This document shows positions 24,935 through 33,299 of a stretch of 64,000 nt of DNA, piece after piece. Source of the DNA: Hyphomicrobiales bacterium (GTDB lineage: Bacteria > Pseudomonadota > Alphaproteobacteria > Rhizobiales > Rhizobiaceae). The translations under genes and the position numbers were made by a program. Below the pieces are notes generated by a model, which was not told the DNA's origin, searched no databases, and saw only the letters and a program-made list of their open reading frames with translations. The stretch lies in contig UBUL01000023.1 in assembly GCA_900468625.1 (NCBI GenBank), positions 1-64,000 on the forward strand. The letters are read 5' to 3'. How positions within the stretch are numbered: the stretch's first letter is position 1; each line of letters begins with the position of its first letter.

Positions 24935-25555
24935 TCAGGGATACATCCGCACTTTCTGCCAGGCACCTTCCGGTACGTCGCGGCGAAACTCGATGCGATC
25001 ATGCAGGCGGAATTGGCGGTCATGCCAGAATTCGATCGACAGCGGCCGAATGCGGAAGCCGGACCAGTAGGGCGGACGCGGAATGTCGCCGATCGCGTAG
25101 CGGGCGGTATACTCGGCAACGGCCTTTTCCAGCGCGAAACGGCCTTCCAGGGGCCGGGATTGCTTCGAGGCCCAGGCACCGATGCGGCTGCCCCGCGCCC
25201 TGGTCTTGAAATATTCGTCCGCCTCCTTGTCGCTCACCACTTCTACCAGGCCGCGCAAGCGTACCTGGCGGCGCAGCGACTTCCAGTGGAAGCACATGGC
25301 CGCTTTCTTCTGGGAAAGAATTTCTTGACCTTTCTGGCTCTCGAAATTCGTATAGAATACGAATCCGTCGCTATCGAAACCCTTCAGAAGAACCATACGG
25401 ACATTTGGCAAGCCATCCTCATCCACCGTTGCCAGCGCAACCGCATTCGGATCGTTCGGTTCGGTGGTCTCGGCTTCGCGCAGCCAGGATGCAAAAAGAG
25501 TGAAAGGCTCGTTCTGCTCGGTGAAGTCACCGCTTGTTAACTCGTTTTCCGACAT
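24935..25555 (-). CDS. pdxH: Pyridoxamine 5'-phosphate oxidase
   Basis: A 206-residue FMN enzyme that makes pyridoxal 5'-phosphate from pyridoxine or pyridoxamine phosphate. Family segments include NAVALATVDEDGLPNVRMVLLKGFD (FMN site), FYTNFESQKGQE, AAMCFHWKSLRRQVR and the C-terminal PYWSGFRIRPLSIEFW and RLHDR. It appears complete and monocistronic. Confidence 0.96.
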   Translation of the reverse strand: MSENELTSGDFTEQNEPFTLFASWLREAETTEPNDPNAVALATVDEDGLPNVRMVLLKGFDSDGFVFYTNFESQKGQEILSQKKAAMCFHWKSLRRQVRLRGLVEVVSDKEADEYFKTRARGSRIGAWASKQSRPLEGRFALEKAVAEYTARYAIGDIPRPPYWSGFRIRPLSIEFWHDRQFRLHDRIEFRRDVPEGAWQKVRMYP

Positions 25556-25619
25556 ATTAGTTCAAATGCTCCGCAATTCCTAATAACCGCTGGCCCCTCT
25601 GGCTGGCCAAAATATTCGG

Positions 25620-26078
25620 GTGGAAGTCATAGCAAAGTCGACCGTTCATACAAAGCGCAAGCTTGCAAAAGGCCTGACCATGGCTGTCGTCCTGGCTTCC
25701 CTTTTCACCCTTGGCGGCTGCGTCGGCGGCGGCATGGACTATCTGAGCTCGGCCAAGGTGGATCGCAGCGTCTCTACCGGCACGGTGCCGACGGCGCCCG
25801 TGACGACCGACAGCATGTCCGATGAAACCACGGTGCGCAATGCCGTTACCTCGGCGGACCTGCACAAGCTCAACGGGCAGCCCATTCCCTGGGCAAATAC
25901 CTCGACCGGCAGCGCCGGGGTCATCGACACCATCGTCGAAAGCAATGCCTCCGGCGTCGTCTGCCGGCAATTCCGTACCAGCCGCCACTCCTATCAGGGC
26001 GTCGCCAACTTCTCCGGCAGAACCTGCCTTGTCGGCCTGGGTGAATGGCAACTGCTGAGTTTCCAGCAGGCCGGCTGA
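25620..26078 (+). CDS. RT0821/Lpp0805-family surface lipoprotein
   Basis: A protein of about 152 residues with a lipoprotein signal: basic N-terminus (TKRKLAKG), hydrophobic run and lipobox LGGC with the modified cysteine at C34. The C-terminal part (CRQFRTSRHSYQGVANFSGRTCLVGLGEWQL) resembles the 17-kDa surface antigen/RT0821 family of alphaproteobacteria. The function is unknown, probably envelope-associated. The GTG at 25620 was chosen because an internal ATG at 25680 would lose the basic signal residues; no clear ribosome site is visible. Confidence 0.75.
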   Translation: MEVIAKSTVHTKRKLAKGLTMAVVLASLFTLGGCVGGGMDYLSSAKVDRSVSTGTVPTAPVTTDSMSDETTVRNAVTSADLHKLNGQPIPWANTSTGSAGVIDTIVESNASGVVCRQFRTSRHSYQGVANFSGRTCLVGLGEWQLLSFQQAG

Positions 26079-26178
26079 CCGCCTCATCTTCATGGACGTT
26101 TGAAACAGGGATCGCTCCGCGGTGCATCACCCTGCATACGCCATTTCCCCTATCGGCTGCGAATTCTCGGCATCAACC

Positions 26179-26218
26179 GTTAGCGATCCGCTAACCATGC
26201 CTTAAATGGCGGATCGCT
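26179..26218. other. Two overlapping, mutually exclusive hairpins upstream of the DnaJ-like gene
   Basis: GTTAGCG-ATC-CGCTAAC (26179-26195) is one perfect dyad. AGCGATCCGC (26182-26191) also pairs perfectly with GCGGATCGCT (26209-26218). The two cannot form together. The gap 26079-26385 holds nothing else I can name. The structure could end the lipoprotein transcript or act in the leader of the next gene. Confidence 0.5.
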
Positions 26219-26385
26219 GTCCCTTCGAGCGTAACGCCTGATTAGCGACTCTTCCCGCAGGATCGGCTCAACCGCGTATGCGCCAAGCCTCCCGTGCGGA
26301 AGCGTGGTGCGCAAACGCGATCAACGAGTTGCAGTATTTGGGCTGCCCCAAGGAGCCGGGACGCCCAGGAACGATGGCGGGAAAG

Positions 26386-27549
26386 ATGCGCGATCCTTAC
26401 AAGGTGCTGGGCGTTCGGAAGGACGCCGGAGCGGACGAAATCAGGGCAGCCTGGCGCAGCCTCGCCAAATCCGCACATCCGGACCACAATCTGGGCGATC
26501 CGACGGCGACCGAGCGCTTTGCCGAAATCGGCCGCGCTTACGAAACACTGAAGGACCCGCAAAAACGCAGCCGCTACGATCAGATCGCGCGCATGGCCGA
26601 GGCAAAAGGGCAGAGCCAGGAAAAGACGATCATGCAGCAGCGGCAGGCGGCTCGAGAGGCTGCCGAGCGTGCCAGGGCGGCCCGCGCCAATGCCGACAAG
26701 ATCATGGAGGAGCTTGCCCGCGCCAATGCCCGCAAGGCGGCAGCCTCCGCCGCATCCGGCCAGCAAGCCGGCGCAAGCGAATCTCCCGAGGATATGGTCG
26801 AACGCATTTTCGGGGTGAAGGCGGGCCAGGCGCAGCAGCCGCAAGCCACGGTGGCAGCCGGCGCGCAACCGGCGGAAAAGCCGCAGCAGCAACCCAATGC
26901 CACGGCACCGGAAGAGCCGCTGGTGGAAGAAGAGCAGCTCGCAACAGTCGCCGCTTCGGCTGGCTCGCGCTCCGCCTTCGGCATCATCGGCTCGCTTGTG
27001 CGGCGCATCACCGGCAGCAACGCCCCTGAAAAGCCGCCGGAAAAAACCCCGGAGGTCGCAGCTGAGGCAACGGTGACGCTCGACGACATGCTGAAGAGCC
27101 GCTGGATCACCGTGCCGCTGCCGGACAACCGCGAGGCGCGCTTCCAGGCGACGACGGATATTTCCAACGGCCAGGTGCTTCATCTGAAGGGTCAGGGACT
27201 GAAACTGCAGGGCATGCTGCGCGGCGATGTCGCCGTCACCGTTCATCTGTCGACAGACGGTCGCTTCACGCTCGACGGCAGCGATGTGCGTACAATATTG
27301 CCCATCACCATCGAGAACGCGGTGCTGGGCTGCGAGGTCATGGTCGAAGGACTGAGCGGTCCCGTCAAGATTACGGTGCCGGCCTGGTCCGGCTCGGATC
27401 AGATCGTTCGCATTTCCGGTGAGGGGTTGCCCGACGGCAATGGCGGAAAAGGCGATCTCGTCGTCGAATTGCGGCTGATGCTGTGGGAAAAACCGGATGA
27501 TAAGGTCACGGATCTCATGCGCAGCATGCGCGAAGGGCTTTTCCTGTGA
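26386..27549 (+). CDS. DnaJ-like co-chaperone without zinc finger (CbpA-type)
   Basis: A 387-residue protein with an N-terminal J-domain (1-66) containing HPD at 31-33, a long Ala/Gln/Glu-rich linker (about 70-230), and a DnaJ C-terminal substrate domain (about 238-380) with GQVLHLKGQGLKLQG and VRISGEGLPDGNGGKGDL. The CxxCxGxG zinc repeats of DnaJ are absent. It should stimulate DnaK ATPase activity. The start is uncertain: ATG codons at 26374 and 26278 are in frame; 26386 was chosen because MRDPY is the usual J-protein opening. Confidence 0.88.
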   Translation: MRDPYKVLGVRKDAGADEIRAAWRSLAKSAHPDHNLGDPTATERFAEIGRAYETLKDPQKRSRYDQIARMAEAKGQSQEKTIMQQRQAAREAAERARAARANADKIMEELARANARKAAASAASGQQAGASESPEDMVERIFGVKAGQAQQPQATVAAGAQPAEKPQQQPNATAPEEPLVEEEQLATVAASAGSRSAFGIIGSLVRRITGSNAPEKPPEKTPEVAAEATVTLDDMLKSRWITVPLPDNREARFQATTDISNGQVLHLKGQGLKLQGMLRGDVAVTVHLSTDGRFTLDGSDVRTILPITIENAVLGCEVMVEGLSGPVKITVPAWSGSDQIVRISGEGLPDGNGGKGDLVVELRLMLWEKPDDKVTDLMRSMREGLFL

Positions 27550-27671
27550 AATTTTGGTGACAACAGCACCCTTTGTTACGATCCCTAACAGTTGATGATC
27601 TTTACGATGCTTGAACAGGGGAACGGCCTATGCCATAGGCAGGGTCATTCGAAAGTTCAAGGGAGCAGAAT

Positions 27672-28490
27672 ATGGCTCAATCCACTGGCCTCATGGCAGG
27701 CAAGCGCGGCGTCATCCTCGGCGTAGCAAACAACCGTTCGATAGCGTGGGGTATTGCCAAGGCCTGTTCGGATGCCGGAGCCGAAATCGCGTTGACGTGG
27801 CAGGGCGATGCTCTGAAGAAGCGCGTCGAGCCGCTCGCTCAGGAACTCGGCGCCTTCATGGCCGGCCATTGCGACGTGACCGAGCCGGCAACGATCGATG
27901 CCGTCATGGACACGCTTGAGGCGAAATGGGGCAAGATCGATTTCGTCGTGCACGCCATTGCCTTTTCCGACAAGGACGAGCTGACCGGCCGCTACCTCGA
28001 CACCAGCCGCGACAACTTCACGAAGACGATGGACATCTCCGTCTATTCCTTCACGGCGGTTGCACAGCGTGCCGAGCGAATCATGAATGACGGCGGGTCG
28101 ATGATCACCCTCACCTATTACGGTGCGGAGAAGGTCATGCCACACTACAACGTCATGGGTGTTGCCAAGGCCGCTCTCGAAGCAAGCGTGCGCTACCTCG
28201 CCGTCGATCTCGGCAGCCGCGGCATCCGCGTCAATGCGATCTCGGCAGGCCCGATCAAGACGCTCGCCGCTTCCGGCATCGGCGATTTCCGCTACATACT
28301 GAAGTGGAACGAATACAACGCGCCGCTGAAGCGGACTGTCACGATCGACGAAGTCGGCAACTCTGCCCTCTATCTGCTGTCCGATCTCTCGACGGCCGTG
28401 ACAGGCGAAATCCATCACGTCGATTCCGGCTACCACACGGTCGGCATGAAGGCTGTGGATGCGCCTGACATTTCCGTCGCGAAGGACTGA
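27672..28490 (+). CDS. fabI: Enoyl-[acyl-carrier-protein] reductase (NADH)
   Basis: A 272-residue short-chain dehydrogenase-fold enzyme that performs the last step of each fatty acid elongation cycle. It has the FabI cofactor motif GVANNRSIAWGIA (17-29), SMITLTYYGAEKVMPHYNVMG with catalytic Y159 and K166, and SAGPIKTLAASGI. GGGAG lies upstream of the ATG. The histidine phosphatase gene follows 18 bases after the stop and may be co-transcribed. The enzyme type is the usual triclosan target. Confidence 0.96.
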   Translation: MAQSTGLMAGKRGVILGVANNRSIAWGIAKACSDAGAEIALTWQGDALKKRVEPLAQELGAFMAGHCDVTEPATIDAVMDTLEAKWGKIDFVVHAIAFSDKDELTGRYLDTSRDNFTKTMDISVYSFTAVAQRAERIMNDGGSMITLTYYGAEKVMPHYNVMGVAKAALEASVRYLAVDLGSRGIRVNAISAGPIKTLAASGIGDFRYILKWNEYNAPLKRTVTIDEVGNSALYLLSDLSTAVTGEIHHVDSGYHTVGMKAVDAPDISVAKD

Positions 28491-28508
28491 TCAACAGGAA
28501 ATCTGACC

Positions 28509-29105
28509 GTGTCGCCCATCCTCTATGTGATACGTCACGGTCAGACCGACTGGAATGCCGAGCGACGCCTGCAAGGGCAAAAGGATATCGATCTCAATGC
28601 CATCGGCCGCGAACAGGCGCGGCAGAACGGCATCGACCTCGCCGAAATCCTCACCTTCGAAAACACGCCTTTCGATTTCGTTGCCAGCCCTTTGCTGCGC
28701 ACGCGCGAAACCATGGAAATCGCACGCGATGCCATGGGTTTGCCGCCCAAGGACTATCGCACGGACGAAAGGCTTGTCGAACTTTCGTTCGGCGCCTGGG
28801 AAGGCTTCACCCTCAAGGAATTGAAGGCGACGGCGCCAGACCGGCTTGCCGAGCGCAAGGCGAACAAATGGGATTTCATTCCGCCCGGCGAAGACGCCGA
28901 AAGCTATGAGATCCTCTCATGGCGCGTAGGCTCATGGCTGGCATCCGTCGATCGTCCAACGGTTTGCGTCACGCATGGCGGCGTGATCCGCACGCTGTTC
29001 CGTCTGATCGGGGATATCGACAAGGAAGAGGCGGCCGATATCCCGATCCATCAGGACCAGATCCTGAAAGTCGATCCACAGATGAAGATTATCGGCTGGA
29101 TTTAG
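28509..29105 (+). CDS. Histidine phosphatase (phosphoglycerate mutase-like) family protein
   Basis: A 198-residue branch-1 histidine phosphatase. The catalytic RHG motif is in YVIRHGQTDWNAERRLQG with nucleophile H10, and the second histidine is in VCVTHGGVIRTLFR. The substrate is unknown. It may be a phosphoglycerate mutase, but is more like the broad-specificity phosphatases. It starts with GTG, with AGGAA upstream, close behind fabI. Confidence 0.88.
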   Translation: MSPILYVIRHGQTDWNAERRLQGQKDIDLNAIGREQARQNGIDLAEILTFENTPFDFVASPLLRTRETMEIARDAMGLPPKDYRTDERLVELSFGAWEGFTLKELKATAPDRLAERKANKWDFIPPGEDAESYEILSWRVGSWLASVDRPTVCVTHGGVIRTLFRLIGDIDKEEAADIPIHQDQILKVDPQMKIIGWI

Positions 29106-29217
29106 AGCGGCCCCCAAGTGAGCGCGATGGCTGCGTGATCGGGAAATTGCGGCAGAACAATCGTTTTCAAAGCGCTGTATTCGGAATTGGCCGCCAGTTG
29201 TCCGGCGGCCGCGGCAC

Positions 29218-29478
29218 CTACTGGACGACATCCAGGTCGTTGACGACGCGCTTGCCGTCGACTTCCGTGTAGAAGACCACGACCTTGACGCCTGCCTGCA
29301 GACCGCTGAAATCGAAATCCTCGGGCACCTGGTAGTTCTTGCCGTCATCCAGCGTGATGCTGAAATTCTTCGTATCAACCTTCTTGATGATTGCTTCGAC
29401 ATCTGCACTTTCGGCAAAGCTGGCGACGGGAGCAAGCAAACTGGCCGTGGCCAAAAGCGTCGCTACAAAGAAGCGCAT
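29218..29478 (-). CDS. DUF1344 periplasmic protein
   Basis: An 86-residue protein with a signal peptide (1-22, ending SFA-ES) and a small beta-rich domain: VEAIIKKVDTKNFSITLDDGKNY followed by LQAGVKVVVFYTEVDGKRVVNDL. This matches DUF1344, a family common in Rhizobiales with no known function. It is convergent with the histidine phosphatase gene. Confidence 0.85.
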   Translation of the reverse strand: MRFFVATLLATASLLAPVASFAESADVEAIIKKVDTKNFSITLDDGKNYQVPEDFDFSGLQAGVKVVVFYTEVDGKRVVNDLDVVQ

Positions 29479-29853
29479 TGTCGTTATCCCTTAACTTCAA
29501 TTGAATGGTAATTTCTTATGTCTCGTAGAAAACACGTCGAATATGGCGGAAGTTGCCCCCAATAGTGGCCTCGCTCGCCCAATTGGTGAATGCGTCGTCA
29601 CAATCCACAGCGCAGATTAATCTTTGTTTACCATGCCGATGGCGCAACGAAAGGTGGCCAAGGCAACCGTTTAGGCCCAGTCAGAAAGAAAGATTTTGTC
29701 TCGTCGGCATTCGGCGCTGGAATGAAATAGGCAGAGCATGATGCCGCCCGAAAACCGCTTACACTTTTCGGCATCATGCTCTATGAGTGGGCCGAAATTG
29801 CAAGTGACAAGACGCAGTCTTGCACGTCAGGCTGCAACAAACCGGTCGTTTTC
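29479..29853. other. Intergenic region before aroC
   Basis: About 375 bases between the divergent DUF1344 and aroC genes. Apart from the family A repeat at 29733-29783, I see no gene or strong hairpin. Both promoters must lie here. Confidence 0.4.
29733..29783. repeat. Family A palindromic intergenic repeat, copy 3
   Basis: Arms AGAGCATGATGCCG and CGGCATCATGCTCT flank the core cgaaaaccgcttacacttttcg. It is nearly the exact inverse complement of the copy at 50812. Confidence 0.8.
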
Positions 29854-30951
29854 ATGTCGCACAATACATTCGGTCATCTTTTCCGTGTCACCACCTGGGG
29901 CGAAAGCCACGGCCCGGCGCTCGGCTGCGTCGTCGACGGCTGCCCTCCCGACCTCCGCTTCAAGCTGGAGGACATTCAGACCTGGCTCGACAAGCGCAAG
30001 CCGGGGCAATCCCGCTTCGTGACGCAGCGGCGCGAGGACGATCTCGTCAAGGTTCTTTCGGGCGTGATGATGGACGAGGACGGCGAGACGATGATCTCGA
30101 CCGGCACGCCGATCTCGATGCTGATCGAGAATACGGACCAGCGCTCCAAGGATTATGGCGAGATCGCGAGGCGCTACCGCCCCGGCCATGCCGACTACAC
30201 TTACGACGTCAAATATGGCATCCGCGATTATCGCGGCGGCGGTCGCTCATCGGCTCGCGAAACCGCAGCGCGCGTTGCCGCCGGCGGTATCGCCCGCCTC
30301 GTCGTGCCGGGCGTGACGATCCGCGGCGCGCTGGTGCAGATCGGCAAGCACAAGATCAACCGTGCCAACTGGGATTGGGCTCAGGTCGATCAGAACCCCT
30401 TTTTCGCTCCTGATCCCGAGATCGTGCCAGTGTGGGAAGAGTATCTCGACGGCATCCGCAAGGCCGGCTCCTCGATCGGGGCGGTGGTCGAAGTCGTGGC
30501 CGAAGGCGTGCCGGCCGGTCTTGGCGCTCCGATCTACGGCAAGCTCGACCAGGATATCGCCTCGCTGCTGATGTCGATCAATGCCGTCAAGGGCGTCGAA
30601 ATCGGCGAAGGCTTTGCCTCCGCTGAACTCACAGGCGAGGAAAATGCCGATGCGATGCGCATGGGCAATGACGGCAAGCGCATATTCCTGTCCAATCATG
30701 CCGGCGGCATCCTGGGCGGCATTTCCACGGGCGAGCCGATCGTCGCGCGCTTTGCCATCAAGCCAACCTCCTCGATCCTGACGGAACGCCAGTCGATCGA
30801 TGCGGACGGCAACAATGTCGATGTGCGCACCAAGGGCCGCCACGATCCTTGCGTGGGCATTCGCGCCGTGCCGATCGGCGAGGCAATGGTCGCCTGCGCC
30901 GTTGCCGACCATTATCTGAGAGATCGCGGCCAGACGGGCCGGCAGAGGTAG
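29854..30951 (+). CDS. aroC: Chorismate synthase
   Basis: A 365-residue enzyme that converts EPSP to chorismate, the branch point of aromatic synthesis. Signature segments are GHLFRVTTWGESHGPALGCVVDGCPP at the N-terminus, YRPGHADYTYDVKYG with RGGGRSSARET (near 109-135), and SNHAGGILGGISTG with RHDPCVGIRAVP. It uses reduced FMN. The ATG at 29854 matches the usual N-terminus; no strong ribosome site is visible. ribB begins ten bases after the stop. Confidence 0.97.
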   Translation: MSHNTFGHLFRVTTWGESHGPALGCVVDGCPPDLRFKLEDIQTWLDKRKPGQSRFVTQRREDDLVKVLSGVMMDEDGETMISTGTPISMLIENTDQRSKDYGEIARRYRPGHADYTYDVKYGIRDYRGGGRSSARETAARVAAGGIARLVVPGVTIRGALVQIGKHKINRANWDWAQVDQNPFFAPDPEIVPVWEEYLDGIRKAGSSIGAVVEVVAEGVPAGLGAPIYGKLDQDIASLLMSINAVKGVEIGEGFASAELTGEENADAMRMGNDGKRIFLSNHAGGILGGISTGEPIVARFAIKPTSSILTERQSIDADGNNVDVRTKGRHDPCVGIRAVPIGEAMVACAVADHYLRDRGQTGRQR

Positions 30952-30961
30952 GAACGTCGAG

Positions 30962-32065
30962 ATGTCTTACGACCAGAAGCGTGTTGTCGATGCCATCCGG
31001 GCTTTCGAAGCCGGCGAGATCGTCGTCGTCATGGACGACAACGACCGCGAGAACGAAGGCGACCTGATCGTTGCCGCCGTTCACTGTACACCCGAGAAGA
31101 TGGCTTTCATCGTCCGGCACACGTCCGGCATCGTCTGCACACCGATGCCGCGCGAGGAAGCCAAGCGGCTGAACCTCAACGCCATGGTCGCGGAAAACGA
31201 TTCGGCCCATACGACGGCCTTCACCGTCTCGGTCGATTTCAAGCACGGCACAACGACCGGCATTTCCGCCGACGACCGGACGCTGACGGTGCGCAATCTG
31301 GCGAACCCGAATGTCGGTCCCACGGATTTCGTCCGTCCCGGCCATATCTTTCCGCTGGTTGCCCGCGAAGGCGGCGTGCTGATGCGGTCCGGCCATACGG
31401 AAGCCGCCGTCGATCTCTGCAAGCTTGCCGGCCTGCCGCCGATCGGCGTTATCAGCGAGCTCGTCAACGACGACGGCACGGTGACACGCGGCCAGCAGGT
31501 GGTGGAATTTGCCGAACAGAACGGCCTGAAGCTCGTCTCCGTTGCCGACCTCATCGCCTATCGCCAGCGCAAGGAGACGCTGATCGAGCTCGGCACCAGT
31601 TTCGATATCGAAACACCGTTCGGCAAGGCACGCGCCCACACCTACTCGCTGCCCTGGGACCCGATGCAGCATCTTGCCGTGGTCTTCGGCGATATTCGCG
31701 ACGGCGTCGATATCCCGGTCCGCCTTCATCCGGAGAACGTCGCCGAGGATCTGTTCGGAAAGCGCCGTCCGGTCGATTTCTACATGAAGAAGATCGCCGA
31801 GGAAGGCCGCGGCGTTATCGTCTACCTGCGCGAAGGCTCCGTCGGCGTCGGTCATTTCGACAATGGCCGCAAGACGCGTCAGACCGAGCGCGAAAGTCAT
31901 GCCGAAGCGCAGGCTCGAGAGAGCGAATGGCTGGAAATCGGCCTCGGCGCACAGATCCTGAAGGATCTCGGCGTCAGCTCGATCAAGCTGCTCACCAGCC
32001 GCGAACGGCACTATGTCGGCCTCGAAGGCTTTGGCATCAAGATCGCCACGACAGAGATTTGCTGA
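30962..32065 (+). CDS. ribB: 3,4-dihydroxy-2-butanone-4-phosphate synthase with degenerate GTP cyclohydrolase II domain (RibBX type)
   Basis: A 367-residue two-domain protein. The N-terminal RibB domain (1-205) has DDNDRENEGDLI (25-36), HTSGIVC and GHTEAAVDL and should make the four-carbon riboflavin precursor. The C-terminal domain (about 210-367) aligns with GTP cyclohydrolase II. At the zinc site, however, where RibA has three cysteines (C...CDC), it reads LHPENVAEDLFGKRRPVDFY with none. It therefore probably lacks cyclohydrolase activity, like known RibBX proteins, and a separate RibA is needed. It sits ten bases behind aroC. Confidence 0.93.
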   Translation: MSYDQKRVVDAIRAFEAGEIVVVMDDNDRENEGDLIVAAVHCTPEKMAFIVRHTSGIVCTPMPREEAKRLNLNAMVAENDSAHTTAFTVSVDFKHGTTTGISADDRTLTVRNLANPNVGPTDFVRPGHIFPLVAREGGVLMRSGHTEAAVDLCKLAGLPPIGVISELVNDDGTVTRGQQVVEFAEQNGLKLVSVADLIAYRQRKETLIELGTSFDIETPFGKARAHTYSLPWDPMQHLAVVFGDIRDGVDIPVRLHPENVAEDLFGKRRPVDFYMKKIAEEGRGVIVYLREGSVGVGHFDNGRKTRQTERESHAEAQARESEWLEIGLGAQILKDLGVSSIKLLTSRERHYVGLEGFGIKIATTEIC

Positions 32066-32084
32066 TTTCATCCGATCCTGGCGG

Positions 32085-32183
32085 GGAAGGGTCGGAGCAA
32101 AGCTCCGGGGTGGGGTGATGTCTCCCCGCACGTCAGGATCACCCCCACCCGCCGCTACGCGGCGCCCTCCTCAAGAGGAGGTG
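32085..32183. repeat. Family C mosaic repeat between ribB and the dipeptidase
   Basis: A GC-rich intergenic element containing GGAGCAAAGCTCC, GCCGC-TAC-GCGGC and CCTCCTCAAGAGGAGG dyads. The last two modules recur in inverse orientation at 41401-41456. It fills the gap between convergent genes and may act as a terminator. Confidence 0.6.
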
Positions 32184-32193
32184 ACAAAGCTCG

Positions 32194-33249
32194 TCATCGA
32201 TCCGGCCATGTGAGATCGAACACGCGCAGCCAATTTTGATAAGCGAATTTTTGCAGAGTAGAGTGATCGAATCCGCTCTTGCGCATTGCATCGACGAGAT
32301 GCGGCAAGCCGCTTGCATCCCTGATGTCGCGGGGCATAACGGCGCCATCGAAATCCGATCCAAGCGCGACCCCATCCGCGCCAACGTGGGTGACTAGATA
32401 GTCGATCTGGCGAACAACGGCATCAAACGGGGTATCTTCTTCAAGATTGGCATCAGCCCGAATGTCGTTGACGGCTAAATTCAGCCCAACGACGCCGCCC
32501 GTGTCGCGGATGGCGTCCAATTGCCGGTCGGTGAGGTTTCGGGTCGATGGACATATGGCGTGGGCGCAGGCATGCGTGGCCACGAGCGGAGCGGTGCTCA
32601 ATGCGGCGACATCCCAAAATCCGCGCTCGTTCAGATGGGAAACGTCGATCATGATGCCGAGTTCGTTGCATCTTCTGATCAGATCCTTCCCCAAATCGGT
32701 GAGGCCGGGTCCCGTATCGGGCGATCTCGGATAGGCGAATGGAACGCCATAGCCAAAGATGTTCGGGCGGCTCCACACGATGCCCAGGGATCGAAGGCCC
32801 GCATCGTGGAGGCTATCCAGATAGCCGAGATCGGGGCCAATGGCATCGGCGCCCTCCATATGGAGCACGACGGTAAAGGCGCCGTCATACCGCGCCGCCT
32901 CGATTTCGCTGACACTTGTTGCAAGACGCATTTTACCGCCTGAGCGCCCGATCAGCTTTCTTATGGCCGAAAGCTGCCCGCCGATTTGCCTGCGGGCGTG
33001 GTCCGGATGCACCGCGTCGGCATAGCGAACCTCATATCCATCATGGGTGATCGTCAGATCATTCACCGGCTCGTGCTCCGGCAGGGCATACATCGCAAAC
33101 AATCCGCCGGCCATACCTCCTTCAAGCGCTCTTGGAAGATCGAGATGTCCGGCCTCAGACCGAGCCAGAAAATCGCGGCCGTCGGATCTATAGTCCAGCA
33201 TGAACTGCACCGCATCATTATGCCCATCGAAAATCCTGACAGTGTCCAT
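32194..33249 (-). CDS. Membrane dipeptidase (renal dipeptidase, M19) family protein
   Basis: A 351-residue M19 metallopeptidase. The first metal motif is FDGHND (H10, D12). VVLHMEGADAIG carries the bridging glutamate, VATHACAHAICPSTRNLTD holds the second-site histidines, and GVALGSDFDGAVMP is the conserved C-terminal motif. It should cleave dipeptides or related amides. No signal peptide is seen, so a cytoplasmic location is likely. The ATG at 33249 was chosen because the M19 domain begins there, with GGGAG upstream. It follows the AlkX-type gene by 50 bases on the same strand. Confidence 0.92.
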   Translation of the reverse strand: MDTVRIFDGHNDAVQFMLDYRSDGRDFLARSEAGHLDLPRALEGGMAGGLFAMYALPEHEPVNDLTITHDGYEVRYADAVHPDHARRQIGGQLSAIRKLIGRSGGKMRLATSVSEIEAARYDGAFTVVLHMEGADAIGPDLGYLDSLHDAGLRSLGIVWSRPNIFGYGVPFAYPRSPDTGPGLTDLGKDLIRRCNELGIMIDVSHLNERGFWDVAALSTAPLVATHACAHAICPSTRNLTDRQLDAIRDTGGVVGLNLAVNDIRADANLEEDTPFDAVVRQIDYLVTHVGADGVALGSDFDGAVMPRDIRDASGLPHLVDAMRKSGFDHSTLQKFAYQNWLRVFDLTWPDR

Positions 33250-33299
33250 TCGATCGCAGCTCCCAGTTCGCCGCCAGTTTCCCGAAAGGGAAAATTCGG

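Noticed and set aside
26219..26385. Possible structured RNA gene before the DnaJ-like gene
   Set aside because: I compared it by eye with the SRP RNA and tmRNA hallmark motifs and found no match. It is more likely leader sequence.
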